DNA of 64,000 nucleotides from Prevotella sp. (GCA_017483185.1 JAFULM010000003.1:19887-83886); one strand, 5' to 3'. Shown: positions 51,829 through 61,061, counted from the first letter of the stretch. The notes: generated by a model not told the origin, from the sequence alone. Numbers and translations: made by a program.

Positions 51829-53268
51829 ATGAAACGAACAGTATTGTCCATTGTCGCAGCCATTGTCGTGATTAGCGTTTATGCACGTGATTACTATGTC
51901 TCACCGGAGGGCAGTGACAATGGCTTCGGCACTGTTGAAGTGCCGTGGGGAACGTTGCGCAAAGCGGTGGAGAAAGCTGTGGCCGGCGACGTGATATATT
52001 TGCGTGGCGGGACCTATCGGCCGGCGGAAGACGAGATAATGGGCTGGCAGGAGGGTGGTCTGTATGCCTGTGTGTATAATCTCACGCAGAGCGGCACCGC
52101 CGCAAAACCGATAACGATAGCCGGATACGGGGGAGAAAAAGCCGTGATAGACCTGAGCGACATCAAGCCGGAGGGGAAGCGCGTGAGCGGATTTTACGTT
52201 AAAGGGAATTACTGGCATCTGCGTGACTTCGATATCGTCGGAATACAGGTGACAATCACCGGACACACGCAGAGTGAGAACATCAGTATGCGCGGCGGTA
52301 GCAACTGCGTCATCGAGCGCGTGAACATACACGACGGCATGGGCATCGGCATATATTTCACCAAGGGTAGCAACAATCTCGTGCTCAACTGTGACGTTTA
52401 CAACAATTATGACCCGGTGTCGGAAAACGGTCGCGGAGGCAACTGCGACGGCTTCGGTTTTCATCTGAACAAGGCGGGATATACCGGCAACGTCATACGG
52501 GGGTGTCGGGCGTGGCGCAACAGCGACGACGGCATCGACCTCATCTCCAATCTGGCTCCGGTCGTGGTGGACAGCTGCTGGGCGTGGGAAAACGGATATG
52601 ACGCCAACCGCGTCTCTCGGGGTGACGGTACGGGTATCAAGGCCGGAGGCTACGGCATGGGTGACATGAAGGGTGATGTCGACGCGCCGCGCAACATCAT
52701 CAGGAACAGCATCTGCTGGGCCAACAAGGCCAACGGGTTCTACTCCAATCATCATCTTGGAGGCAACGATTGGACAAACAACTCGGCTTATCAGAACAAA
52801 TACAACTTCTATATGGTGAACCGCAAGGCTTGGGATGAGGCGGTCGACGTGGATGGCTACGGCCATGTGTTGACATGCAATCTCGCTTACAAGGGAAACC
52901 GGGGCGACTGCGGGGCTGTCGACCGAGACAGGTGTGTGCTGACGGACAACACTTTCCTGCCCACAGTGCCGCTGTCGTCAAAAGATTTCGAAAGCCTTGA
53001 CGGCACTCAGCTTCTGCGTGAGCGCAAGGCTGACGGCTCACTGCCCGACATCACATTCCTCAGACTCAAACCGTCATCGCCGGCATACGACCTGAAAGCA
53101 GGGTGGCAGTTTGTATATGACGGCACTCAGTCTGGTGTGCGTCAGCTCCGGACGTCCGGATTCGCGCAGTCCGCAATGGACACTTATGACCTACGTGGCA
53201 TCCCGGACATGTCCGGCGAAACAGTGGGCGTGCGCATCTCTGCAGGACGGAAATTTATTGGAAGATAG
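51829..53268 (+). CDS. Secreted pectate lyase, PL9-like parallel beta-helix
   Basis: 479 residues with a signal peptide (residues 1-20, SVYA-R). The N-terminal strand DYYVSPEGSDNGFGTVEVPW is typical of parallel beta-helix lyases. The helix core carries the PL9 calcium and catalytic blocks: NCDGFGFHLNKAGYTGNVIR, AWRNSDDGIDLISN with paired aspartates, and GTGIKAGGYGMGD with the candidate base lysine. PL9 enzymes cut polygalacturonate by beta-elimination and give the unsaturated ends that GH105 enzymes remove. The divergent GH105 gene fits this. A GT2 gene begins 72 bases downstream. Confidence 0.87.
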   Translation: MKRTVLSIVAAIVVISVYARDYYVSPEGSDNGFGTVEVPWGTLRKAVEKAVAGDVIYLRGGTYRPAEDEIMGWQEGGLYACVYNLTQSGTAAKPITIAGYGGEKAVIDLSDIKPEGKRVSGFYVKGNYWHLRDFDIVGIQVTITGHTQSENISMRGGSNCVIERVNIHDGMGIGIYFTKGSNNLVLNCDVYNNYDPVSENGRGGNCDGFGFHLNKAGYTGNVIRGCRAWRNSDDGIDLISNLAPVVVDSCWAWENGYDANRVSRGDGTGIKAGGYGMGDMKGDVDAPRNIIRNSICWANKANGFYSNHHLGGNDWTNNSAYQNKYNFYMVNRKAWDEAVDVDGYGHVLTCNLAYKGNRGDCGAVDRDRCVLTDNTFLPTVPLSSKDFESLDGTQLLRERKADGSLPDITFLRLKPSSPAYDLKAGWQFVYDGTQSGVRQLRTSGFAQSAMDTYDLRGIPDMSGETVGVRISAGRKFIGR

Positions 53269-53340
53269 TCGGTTGATTACAATAAAGACCGTGTCTTTGT
53301 CTAACAGTCATCCTAACGTTTTAATCAGCTTTATATAATT

Positions 53341-54219
53341 ATGTGGTACAGCAAGTATTTGTCAATATACGGTAAGAGTTTCGATCAAGTGCCAAAAGAC
53401 ATTGTCGAGGGCACGCGCCAACGGCTTGCTGCCTTGCAGAGTGATGAACCTCTGGCCTCAATCGTGATAATCGGATACAACGAGGAGACACATTTGCAGG
53501 CTTGTCTGTGGGCTTTGAGTGAGATGGAATGTGACTATCCGGTGGAGATAATCGGTGTCGACAACGATTCCACCGACCGCACGGCCGAGATATATCGCGA
53601 GTCCGGCATCCCGTACTATACGGAGTATGAACATAGTTGTGGCTATGCGCGAAGATGCGGGCTGAGACACTGTCGTGGCAAATATTATTTTGATATAGAT
53701 TCCGATACGCTCTATCCGCCTCAATATTTTAATATTATGCTCAAAGAACTGATGAAGCCGGGGGTGGCGTGCGCATCGTCATTGTGGAGCTATTTCCCCG
53801 ACGAAAACCATTCTTGGGTCGGGCTCAAGCTGTTTGAAGCCATGCGTGACACGTTCCTGTGGGTGCAGCACTTCAAACGGCCGGAGCTGAGTGTGCGCGG
53901 ATTGGTCTTTGCCTACAATGCCGAATATGCCCGCAATGAGGAATATCGCGTGGACATCATCCGCGGCGAAGACGGTTCTATGGCTCTTTCGCTGAAGAAA
54001 TACGGCCGCATCGCCTTTGTCTACAACCGGAAGGCACGTGCTATAACGGGCTATGGCACGCTGTCGTCAGAACCTCTGTATGTCAGTTTCTGGAAGCGGG
54101 TGAAGATACAGATGAAGGGCATAGTCCGCATATTCTACAAGACCGACCACTATGAAGACCGTGAGGACAACCTCGTGAACAAGGGAAGGAAGAATGAAGG
54201 AGAAAGCAAAGAAAGATAA
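53341..54219 (+). CDS. Family-2 glycosyltransferase
   Basis: 292 residues of GT-A fold. The nucleotide-sugar site is ASIVIIGYNEETHLQACL with EIIGVDNDSTDRTAEIY, and the metal-binding aspartates are in YYFDIDSDTLYPPQYFN. A later IIRGEDGSMALSLKKYG matches the usual ED acceptor-site motif. It is a probable cytoplasmic enzyme for surface polysaccharide. An unusual 37-residue N-terminal extension (YSKYLSIYGKSFDQVPKDIV) precedes the GT domain. It converges on the leftward GT2 gene across a hairpin. Confidence 0.87.
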   Translation: MWYSKYLSIYGKSFDQVPKDIVEGTRQRLAALQSDEPLASIVIIGYNEETHLQACLWALSEMECDYPVEIIGVDNDSTDRTAEIYRESGIPYYTEYEHSCGYARRCGLRHCRGKYYFDIDSDTLYPPQYFNIMLKELMKPGVACASSLWSYFPDENHSWVGLKLFEAMRDTFLWVQHFKRPELSVRGLVFAYNAEYARNEEYRVDIIRGEDGSMALSLKKYGRIAFVYNRKARAITGYGTLSSEPLYVSFWKRVKIQMKGIVRIFYKTDHYEDREDNLVNKGRKNEGESKER

Positions 54220-54276
54220 TCGGCTTGCCTTGGAAATACGGAATTAATTTAACGACATTACTTATAAGGCGTAACT

Positions 54277-54345
54277 GCAAAGGCGCAAGGGTGCAACGGT
54301 TTATTAAACGAATAATAATACCTTTGCGCCCTTGCGCCTTTGTGT
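54277..54345. terminator. CGCAAAGGCGC-type hairpin between convergent glycosyltransferases
   Basis: GCAAAGGCGCAAGGGTGCAA pairs with TTTGCGCCCTTGCGCCTTTG around a 25-base AT-rich loop. It lies between two converging genes and fits a bidirectional terminator. Confidence 0.7.
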
Positions 54346-54370
54346 TTGTTGTATGCGAACCGGTGAGTCG

Positions 54371-55405
54371 TCATACCAGTCCTTTCTGTTTGCCGAGGAA
54401 GCGGATGATGCTTATCGAGAGGCCGGCGGGGAGTTTCCAGAGAATATAGAAGAATAGATTTTTGGTGCGTGACTGCCGGAGTTTCATGATGTCCTTGAGG
54501 CGCAACGGATGTCTCAGGAAAGCATGCAGCTCGGCCGATGTGATTGCCGGATGTATGACATGACGGTTTTTCAGGACGTTGCAGATGATGTAGAAGTCGG
54601 TCATCATGACGTTATTACACCAATTGCCGAGATATGATCGGTTGATGATTCTCTCATTGGTGAGAGCTTTCAGTACATTGACGGTGGCCGCATTGGTCAT
54701 TACTTCATTCTTACTGATACTGTCGCGGCACTGATAGTTTGAAAGAGAATCCTCGCGACACATATAATAATAAGTGGTAACGGGAAGGAGAACGGCACGT
54801 GAGACAAAGGTCACGAGGGTGTAGGTGAAGACCATATCTTCCCAATATCGGGCATTGATGAATCGCAGTTTGGTGTTGCGAAGAAAGCGGATATCCACGA
54901 GGTAGTTCCATACGGCAGCCTGAATACCTCCATATTTGCGAAAGGCAAACTCCGCGAGGTCGCCATCTCCGTTGAGAACGGTCAGGGGATAAGTATATAG
55001 TTCCTTTGCTCCGGATTCCGAACACGTCCTTTTCTCGTATGAACCGAACACGATTTCGGCATCATGTTGCTTTGCCGCTTCATATAGGACAGCAATTGTT
55101 TCGGGGACAATCAAATCATCGGAATCCATGAAATAAAGGTAGCGGCCACGCGCTTCGTCTATAATCCGGTTGCGTGCCGCGCCGACACCCATATTCTCCG
55201 GTTGTCTGACGATGCGGATGTCGTTGCCCCGCGGGTGGGTCGACTGCATGTCTTTGACAATCTCTGTCGAACCGTCGGTGCCGCAGTCATCGACAATGAG
55301 AAACTCTATGTTGGCGAAGGTTTGGGTGAGAGCCGACTCAAGCGTAGTGCGGATGAAGTGCTCTGCGTTGTAGAGAGGGATGCCGATGGTCACTTCATAT
55401 TCCAT
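54371..55405 (-). CDS. Family-2 glycosyltransferase
   Basis: 344 residues. The GT-A domain has VTIGIPLYNAEHFIRTTLES, IEFLIVDDCGTDGSTEIVK and GRYLYFMDSDDLIVPETI, the DxD-like metal site. It has a long C-terminal part of about 150 residues with hydrophobic helices near the end (FFYILWKLPAGLSISIIRF), suggesting membrane attachment. Its ATG follows the stop of the GT4 gene upstream by a single base, so the two are coupled. Sugar specificity is not known. Confidence 0.88.
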   Translation of the reverse strand: MEYEVTIGIPLYNAEHFIRTTLESALTQTFANIEFLIVDDCGTDGSTEIVKDMQSTHPRGNDIRIVRQPENMGVGAARNRIIDEARGRYLYFMDSDDLIVPETIAVLYEAAKQHDAEIVFGSYEKRTCSESGAKELYTYPLTVLNGDGDLAEFAFRKYGGIQAAVWNYLVDIRFLRNTKLRFINARYWEDMVFTYTLVTFVSRAVLLPVTTYYYMCREDSLSNYQCRDSISKNEVMTNAATVNVLKALTNERIINRSYLGNWCNNVMMTDFYIICNVLKNRHVIHPAITSAELHAFLRHPLRLKDIMKLRQSRTKNLFFYILWKLPAGLSISIIRFLGKQKGLV

Positions 55406-55406
55406 A

Positions 55407-56582
55407 TCAATGCGGTTGTTTAGAGTCCATTATCATTTTAAATTGCTGCTGCCAGCGTTCGGCAATGATATTTATGTCAAATCGTTGTGCATTTATCCGA
55501 GCCGTTTTGCCCATTTGTTTTCGTCTGTCATCATCTTTGATGAGGCTTAGTATCGATTGTGAGAGTTGTTCTACATTGCCGTTTTCTACCAACAGGCCGT
55601 CTTGCCCGTCGTTGATAATGTAGCGCGGACCGCATGGACAAGCAAATGAAACCACGGGAAGACCGCATGACATGGCTTCGACAATTACCATCCCGAAGCC
55701 TTCAAAGCGCGAACTGAGCACAAACAGCGAACTTTCGGAATATTCTTTCTCAATGTCTTCAGTGCTCCCGTTGAGATGACATCGGGTCTTGTCTATCCCT
55801 AATTTGGTTGCCAAGTCCTCGTATGGCGCACGTTCGCCCATTCCGTAGAAAGCCATCTCCCATTCCGGACATTGCTTTTCAATCCTGCTCCAAGCTTCCA
55901 ACAGCATATCGAAACCTTTCTCATATACATATCTTCCCACAGCGATGATACGTTTGTGGCCTTGTAGGCTGATGCGGGTCGGCGTGAATGACATCGGGTT
56001 GGGGATGGTGATGACGTTGTTCAACTCGGTCCACGACAGACGGTCTTCGTCGGTCAGCACCACGAAGAGGTCGAGACGACGCAGCTTTTTCACGAGACTG
56101 CTCATCCAAAGATGTGAAAAAAGGCGTTTGAAAATGTTGCTGTCGTTGTCTCTAAAATTGCGGTAGTTGGCACGGTTGATATGCATTTCGCCAACCTTAC
56201 GGCTGCCGTCGGGTATGGATGTGATGAAGTTGATTTCGCGTCGCAGCAGACTGACGGTGATGTCAGGCCTGATGCGCATCAGTTCGGCTTTTAGTTTGCT
56301 GCGGAACTCGCGCTGCTTCTTCATATACAGGAACACCTTCCGGACGAACGGCTGGCCCCAAAGCTCTTCAAAATTGATGTCGAGATTGACGACGTGGACC
56401 TTTTCCGACAGCGGATAAAACAGTGGTTTGTCCACTCCTTCGGTCAGTATGATGGTGATGTCGTGGCCATATTGCTCTGCAAAATAATTGGCTTTGAGCG
56501 TCAGCACGCGCTCCACACCGCCCGCCATATATAGTGCGGGTGTACAATAGACTATTTTATATTTATTGTCATTTGCGTTCAT
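55407..56582 (-). CDS. Family-4 glycosyltransferase
   Basis: 391 residues from the ATG at 56582 (MNANDNKYKIVYCTP). GT-B fold: the N-terminal GVERVLTLKANYFAEQYGHD is an acceptor-domain motif, and the C-terminal domain has IIAVGRYVYEKGFDMLLEAW, SSRFEGFGMVIVEAMSCGLP with the EX7E glutamates, and CGPRYIINDGQDGLLVENG. It is a retaining transferase likely acting at the inner membrane in glycan assembly. It is first in a two-gene leftward operon with the GT2 gene. A TAAGTTTG box lies at 56613-56620. Confidence 0.9.
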   Translation of the reverse strand: MNANDNKYKIVYCTPALYMAGGVERVLTLKANYFAEQYGHDITIILTEGVDKPLFYPLSEKVHVVNLDINFEELWGQPFVRKVFLYMKKQREFRSKLKAELMRIRPDITVSLLRREINFITSIPDGSRKVGEMHINRANYRNFRDNDSNIFKRLFSHLWMSSLVKKLRRLDLFVVLTDEDRLSWTELNNVITIPNPMSFTPTRISLQGHKRIIAVGRYVYEKGFDMLLEAWSRIEKQCPEWEMAFYGMGERAPYEDLATKLGIDKTRCHLNGSTEDIEKEYSESSLFVLSSRFEGFGMVIVEAMSCGLPVVSFACPCGPRYIINDGQDGLLVENGNVEQLSQSILSLIKDDDRRKQMGKTARINAQRFDINIIAERWQQQFKMIMDSKQPH

Positions 56583-56612
56583 GACACTGCTGTGAGTATG
56601 TCTTCTTGCCGA

Positions 56613-56620
56613 CAAACTTA
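56613..56620 (-). promoter_or_regulatory. Promoter -7 box of the GT4-GT2 pair
   Basis: The minus strand reads TAAGTTTG, 31 bases before the ATG at 56582. It diverges from the promoter of the next GT2 gene 34 bases away. Confidence 0.55.
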
Positions 56621-56653
56621 CAAAAAAGATTTGGAATAATCAACATTTTGTCG

Positions 56654-56661
56654 TATTTTTG
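56654..56661 (+). promoter_or_regulatory. Promoter -7 box of the rightward GT2 gene, very short leader
   Basis: TATTTTTG followed by C ends only 12 bases before the ATG at 56674. With the usual few bases from box to start point, the mRNA would begin within a few bases of the start codon. Confidence 0.5.
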
Positions 56662-56673
56662 CAAAAAACCGGA

Positions 56674-57612
56674 ATGACAAAAGTCAGCGTAATAATCCCC
56701 GTTTACAACGTGGCACCGTATCTTGAAGCCACATTCAAATCGTTGCAGGAGCAAACCCTGCGCGATATGGAAATCATTGTGGTCGACGATGGGTCTACGG
56801 ACGGCAGCGAAGAGATTATCAAATGCCATGCTGCAGCCGACAGTCGGATTGTTCATGTCCGTCAGCCGAACAGCGGAGTGTCGGCCGCACGCAATGCGGG
56901 GACGAAGTTGGCTCATGGCGACTATATCTACTTCATGGATGCCGACGACGTCATTGCGCCGGACGCGCTGGCTTCGGCTTATTCCCGCGCGCTGGCTATG
57001 GATGCCGATGTTTGTATCTTTGACGCCGACGTGATGTATGAAGATGATGCAAAACCTTTGTCGTGGAACTATCGTCAGGCTAATCTTATGGAGGAAGGAC
57101 GTCTTTATGACGGTGAAAGTGTGATGAATCTGATGATGGACCATCACCGTTATAATTGCGTCGTGTGGCTCTGTTTGATCCGAAGATCATTCTATGTCAG
57201 TGCAGGAATGAACTTCTATACCGGTATAATCCACGAAGACCAGCTTTTCATCACCAAACTTTATCTTCGCTGCAATCGCATCTGCAGCCTCCATCGTGCG
57301 TTGGTCTGCCATCGTGTGCGTCGCACGTCACTCATCGGACGTGGTTTCACGCGATACAATCTTGACTGCTATATGACCGTGATGGACGAGCTGAAATGTT
57401 TCCTTCCCAATGCAAGCGTCAGCCGCTATATGCGTTTTACGCTTCCCATCGTGTTCCATGCCGGTCACGTTCTGCCCCTCCGCGACAAGTGGGCGGTATT
57501 CATGCGTGCCCTAAAATCCGGCTATTTGCGTTACGTAGGCTTGCGTTCGTTGTGTGTTTTCTGGTTGAAGGCCCCCTCCGGCTCTCCAAAGAGGGAGTGT
57601 CCTGTGGCATGA
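56674..57612 (+). CDS. Family-2 glycosyltransferase with a repeat-derived C-terminus
   Basis: 312 residues from ATG 56674 (MTKVSVIIPVYN). An upstream TTG at 56659 lies within the promoter box. The GT-A domain is classic: EIIVVDDGSTDGSEEIIK, RQPNSGVSAARNAGTKLAHG and YIYFMDADDVIAPDALAS; IIHEDQLFITKLYLRC holds the later acidic motif. The last 15 or so codons (KAPSGSPKRECPVA) are read from a CCCCCTCC/GGGAG dispersed repeat, so the natural end of the protein has probably been replaced or extended. It converges on the GT4 gene 38 bases away. Confidence 0.87.
   Translation: MTKVSVIIPVYNVAPYLEATFKSLQEQTLRDMEIIVVDDGSTDGSEEIIKCHAAADSRIVHVRQPNSGVSAARNAGTKLAHGDYIYFMDADDVIAPDALASAYSRALAMDADVCIFDADVMYEDDAKPLSWNYRQANLMEEGRLYDGESVMNLMMDHHRYNCVVWLCLIRRSFYVSAGMNFYTGIIHEDQLFITKLYLRCNRICSLHRALVCHRVRRTSLIGRGFTRYNLDCYMTVMDELKCFLPNASVSRYMRFTLPIVFHAGHVLPLRDKWAVFMRALKSGYLRYVGLRSLCVFWLKAPSGSPKRECPVA
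57570..57598. repeat. CCCCCTC-type repeat at the end of a glycosyltransferase gene
   Basis: GGCCCCCTCCGGCTCTCCAA followed by AGAGGGAG resembles the ends of the elements in uvrA and at 63624. It contributes the last codons of the GT2 gene. Confidence 0.6.
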
Positions 57613-57650
57613 AACTATAATTGTAAGTTATTAAAGACTTCCTTTTACTC

Positions 57651-58817
57651 CTATTCCCGTAACGGAATGGAGGAATTCTTTTTCATCACGCAGTCCACAA
57701 CAATCTCCATTTGATTTTTCCAGGAAAGCCCACTGACAGTATTGCGGATGTCTTGCGGCGTGAATGAGTGGGTGTCGATGAATCTCAATACGGCTTCAAC
57801 GTCCACCGGAGATTCGTCCGCCGGTGCTTTCATTACGTATGGTTTGTCGTCAAAATCGCTATCCCGCTCGGAATAAATGAACGGTATTCCGCGTGTGGCA
57901 TATTCCCTGTTTTTCAATGTTTTGATGTCCGTTATTCCACTGCGGTGACGTCCGAGACTCCCCACTGCAAATATACAGCGGTCGAAGACGTCGTCAAGAG
58001 CTTTGCCATGAAGTTGCCCGTGGAATATGACATGATTGCTGATGCCGTATTTTTCCATCAGTTCGGCAAATCCCGGAGCGTGCATTGAACCGTGCATATC
58101 TCCTGACGCCACGCCGCCGACGATGTGGAAGTAGATCTCTCGCGGTTGTTCCACCTTATTATAGTATTCTCCCAATCCGGCAATCATTCGGTCGAAGCCG
58201 TGCCAATAGTGCACCTCGGCGACGCCAAGAATGTGTATTTCGCCCGGTGTGGAGGATGGGTGATGCAGCGGTATGGAGTCCATGTCGACACCGTTGCTGA
58301 TGTTTATTGTGCGTTGACCGAATATCTCGTTTGCATCGGAGAATGTCACGATGGCATCCATCTGTGCCGACAGTTTGCGGCGGAACATCTTGTCGACACA
58401 CAAACCGAGGCGGTCAATCAGCGGAAAACCGACAAACTCGCCGTCATACGGATATGTCGGTATCTCCGTCACGGCCTTTATGCCTGCCCGGCGCAGCCGC
58501 GAGAAGAGACGGATGAGCCACGGGTTGGCGTTCATGAAACTGCGGGCGTAGACCAACTGTATGCCTTCCGTCTTGCAATAGTCATATATGCAGTTGTATG
58601 AGAGCCGCTGCCGTATGCCGGCCATACGTCCTGTTCCATAGTCTGCAATGATGGTGTCGTCGACATAACGGCACCGGTGGCCTGTCGGCGAGAATGTATA
58701 ATAACACACATGGACTTCGTGACCGTTTTCGCGAAGCCCTTTTACCTGATTGCGTATCTTCTTTGTTATGCCGCTTATCTCTGAAAATCCATGATAGACA
58801 AGAAACAATATCTTCAT
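57651..58817 (-). CDS. Family-4-like glycosyltransferase
   Basis: 388 residues of GT-B type. The N-terminus reads KILFLVYHGFSEISGITKKI with a following GLRENGHEVHVCYYT. The C-terminal domain has INISNGVDMDSIPLHH, ILGVAEVHYWHGFDRMI and ITDIKTLKNREYATRGIPFI in place of the more common EX7E block. It probably transfers a sugar in the same glycan pathway. It is divergent from the acyltransferase gene, with a TATATTTG box 20 bases upstream of the ATG. Confidence 0.82.
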   Translation of the reverse strand: MKILFLVYHGFSEISGITKKIRNQVKGLRENGHEVHVCYYTFSPTGHRCRYVDDTIIADYGTGRMAGIRQRLSYNCIYDYCKTEGIQLVYARSFMNANPWLIRLFSRLRRAGIKAVTEIPTYPYDGEFVGFPLIDRLGLCVDKMFRRKLSAQMDAIVTFSDANEIFGQRTINISNGVDMDSIPLHHPSSTPGEIHILGVAEVHYWHGFDRMIAGLGEYYNKVEQPREIYFHIVGGVASGDMHGSMHAPGFAELMEKYGISNHVIFHGQLHGKALDDVFDRCIFAVGSLGRHRSGITDIKTLKNREYATRGIPFIYSERDSDFDDKPYVMKAPADESPVDVEAVLRFIDTHSFTPQDIRNTVSGLSWKNQMEIVVDCVMKKNSSIPLRE

Positions 58818-58836
58818 CTTTCAGCTATTTATACTG

Positions 58837-58844
58837 CAAATATA
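58837..58844 (-). promoter_or_regulatory. Promoter -7 box of the leftward GT4-like gene
   Basis: The minus strand reads TATATTTG followed by C, 20 bases before the ATG at 58817. Confidence 0.6.
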
Positions 58845-58877
58845 GAGTAAAAATTTTGGATAATGGCATTTTATCGT

Positions 58878-58885
58878 TAAATTTG
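58878..58885 (+). promoter_or_regulatory. Promoter -7 box of the acyltransferase-GT4 pair, nearly leaderless
   Basis: TAAATTTG ends 8 bases before the ATG at 58894. The GTG inside this box is the only upstream start alternative, and it would overlap the promoter. Confidence 0.5.
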
Positions 58886-58893
58886 TGGCTATT

Positions 58894-59496
58894 ATGACAT
58901 TATCTATTGACAAAGAAACCGTTAGGACACGATTGAAGTCCAGCCCTGCACTCAAGCGACTGTTGGATTTCATTATCATGAATCAGGTCCAGACACGCCC
59001 ACGTTGGTACGTCCGTCTTTTTGCTCCGCTGTATCAGCATCGGGGCCTCGGATCAGTCATTCACAGCAGCGTCAGGATGGACACACCGCCTTATCGTCGT
59101 TTCTCTTTGGGGCGGCGGAGCGTTGTCGAGTCGTTTGCGTGCATCAACAACGCCGTCGGTGACGTCATCATCGGTGACCATACGCGCATCGGTCTTCACT
59201 CGACAGTCATCGGCCCAGTCACTATCGGCAATCATGTCAATCTTGCTCAAGGTATCACCGTCACCGCTCTTAACCACAATTTTTCCGATCCGTCGCTCCC
59301 GATTGACGTCCAGGGCATCAGCACGAAGCCTGTTGTGATCGAGGATGACGTCTGGATTGGGGCCAATGCCGTCATCTTGCCGGGAGTGCACATCGGCCGT
59401 CATTCTGTCGTTGCGGCCGGAGCTGTCGTTACCAGCGACGTGCCGTCTGGCTCACTTGTGGCCGGTGTGCCGGCGACGGTGAAGAAACGAATATGA
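58894..59496 (+). CDS. Left-handed beta-helix (hexapeptide) acyltransferase
   Basis: 200 residues from ATG 58894 ([12 protein letters not shown]). The C-terminal two thirds are hexapeptide repeats ([59 protein letters not shown]) ending [12 protein letters not shown], as in WcaF/maltose-acetyltransferase-type enzymes. TALNHNFSD holds the expected catalytic histidine region. It would add an acetyl or similar group to a sugar. It overlaps the next glycosyltransferase by four bases (ATGA), so both act in one pathway. Confidence 0.9.
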   Translation: MTLSIDKETVRTRLKSSPALKRLLDFIIMNQVQTRPRWYVRLFAPLYQHRGLGSVIHSSVRMDTPPYRRFSLGRRSVVESFACINNAVGDVIIGDHTRIGLHSTVIGPVTIGNHVNLAQGITVTALNHNFSDPSLPIDVQGISTKPVVIEDDVWIGANAVILPGVHIGRHSVVAAGAVVTSDVPSGSLVAGVPATVKKRI

Positions 59497-60629
59497 AAAA
59501 CAAATTGAAGGCATCAATGGAGATAAGAGTTCTTGAAATAATACGTCAGGGAGAGATTGGCGGCGGAGAGTCGCATCTGTTGGATTTGATACGCGAACTG
59601 AAGACGAAAGACATACACATCACGGTCGTTTCGTTCAGTCGCGGAGCCATGACCGAACGTCTTGAGGCGATGGGTGTGCCGGTGTTCATCGTCGAGACAT
59701 CGTCAGCGTTCATGCCGGCGGCAATGAAAGCGATAAAGAATATCATACGCCGGGAGCGCATCAACATCATACATGCGCACGGGAGTCGTGCTGCAAGCAA
59801 TGTGGCCTTTGTGGCACGGATGTGCAACGTGCCGTTGGTCTACACCGTGCATGGATGGAGTTTTCATCAGGGACAGTCGGCGCTGGTTTACAGATTGCGC
59901 ATGTTGTGTGAGAAACTGATATGCGGATGCAGCAGCACCGTCGTGTGTGTGTCTGCCGATAACATCGAGTCCGGGCGTCAGGCGTTTGGTCTCAAGAGTG
60001 CCGAGCTGATTGAAAACGGAGTCAATACGGAAATATTCTCACCCTCACGGACACACGGTATAAGGAGCGCTCTCGGCATAGGAGAAGACGATTGTGTGGT
60101 GGGCTTCATCGGACGGATGACTTTACAGAAGGACCCCGTGTCGTTTCTGGAGGCTGTCAAGATAGCCAACAGCCGCCGGCCGAACATCCGTGGTCTGCTG
60201 GTGGGTGAGGGTGACATGGACGACACTGTCGACAAATACATAAAAGAGCACCTTCCGCAGGGTGTCATCATACGCTCACCGTTCCGTCTCGATATACCGG
60301 AGGTGCTTGCTTCCGTCGATATCTATTCGTTGTGTAGTCTGTGGGAAGGACTTTCCATCGGACTGCTGGAGGCTATGGCCATGCAAAAACCGGTGGTAGT
60401 GACGCCCACCGACGGGTCGCGCACTGTCATCCGCGACGGCGAAAACGGTTTCTTCGTACCCTTCCGGTCGCCTGCCGCGATGGCCGACTGCTTCATACGT
60501 TTACATGACGACAAGACATTGGCCGCCGAGGCCGGCCGCCGGGCCGGTCAAATGGTCGATGCGAGGTTCAACAGCCGCCGTGTTGCTGAAGCCGTATATG
60601 ACATCTATCGTAAGGAGGTGGAGTGCTGA
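59493..60629 (+). CDS. Family-4 glycosyltransferase
   Basis: 378 residues of GT-B type. The N-terminal [19 protein letters not shown] and [20 protein letters not shown] are typical. The C-terminal domain has [20 protein letters not shown] and [20 protein letters not shown] with the EX7E motif, then [10 protein letters not shown]-like [12 protein letters not shown]. The ATG lies inside the stop region of the acyltransferase gene. A second ATG eight codons in is an alternative start. It is the last gene of the rightward pair. Confidence 0.91.
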   Translation: MKNKLKASMEIRVLEIIRQGEIGGGESHLLDLIRELKTKDIHITVVSFSRGAMTERLEAMGVPVFIVETSSAFMPAAMKAIKNIIRRERINIIHAHGSRAASNVAFVARMCNVPLVYTVHGWSFHQGQSALVYRLRMLCEKLICGCSSTVVCVSADNIESGRQAFGLKSAELIENGVNTEIFSPSRTHGIRSALGIGEDDCVVGFIGRMTLQKDPVSFLEAVKIANSRRPNIRGLLVGEGDMDDTVDKYIKEHLPQGVIIRSPFRLDIPEVLASVDIYSLCSLWEGLSIGLLEAMAMQKPVVVTPTDGSRTVIRDGENGFFVPFRSPAAMADCFIRLHDDKTLAAEAGRRAGQMVDARFNSRRVAEAVYDIYRKEVEC

Positions 60630-60681
60630 AAAGAGCCGATGCCACTTCTGACAATCGACACCAAAAATCATCCAGGCACCT

Positions 60682-61038
60682 TTAATCTTGAAAATCGGCA
60701 AACATATCGAGGGACAAGTCCTGCCGGGGCTTGTCCTCTTCTTCTTTTACGGCCTTTTCTTCGTGAAATTCGAGCATGAGCTGACGGGCGTTGTCCGACT
60801 CATTCGTGTTCAGCCGATAGTGACCGCGCTGTCCGGTTGTTTCGACGAGCGGGTGGGGTGGGCGCGAATTGCGCAGCAGATACTGCTGGACGTAACGGTG
60901 GATTTCCGTTGCGTCGGGCGCGAAGAATAGCGTGCGGTTCATGTTGTGCACGTGTTTGGCCAGTGACTGAACGCTGATGCCGTCTTCACCGACATCTGCA
61001 AGTATCGTGAGTATCTGTCTGTCGTATTCCGCAATCAT
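60682..61038 (-). CDS. Conserved-looking hypothetical protein, possible winged-helix
   Basis: 118 residues, soluble, with predicted helices ILTILADVGEDGISVQSLAK and RYVQQYLLRNSRPPHPLVE that read like a winged-helix DNA- or protein-binding fold, and an acidic C-terminal tail (HEEKAVKEEEDKPRQDLSLD). I do not recognise the family. It is separated from the upstream winged-helix gene by a terminator, so it probably has its own promoter, which I could not place. Confidence 0.65.
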   Translation of the reverse strand: MIAEYDRQILTILADVGEDGISVQSLAKHVHNMNRTLFFAPDATEIHRYVQQYLLRNSRPPHPLVETTGQRGHYRLNTNESDNARQLMLEFHEEKAVKEEEDKPRQDLSLDMFADFQD

Positions 61039-61061
61039 GCTTCAGGGCTTTTTCTCAACAT

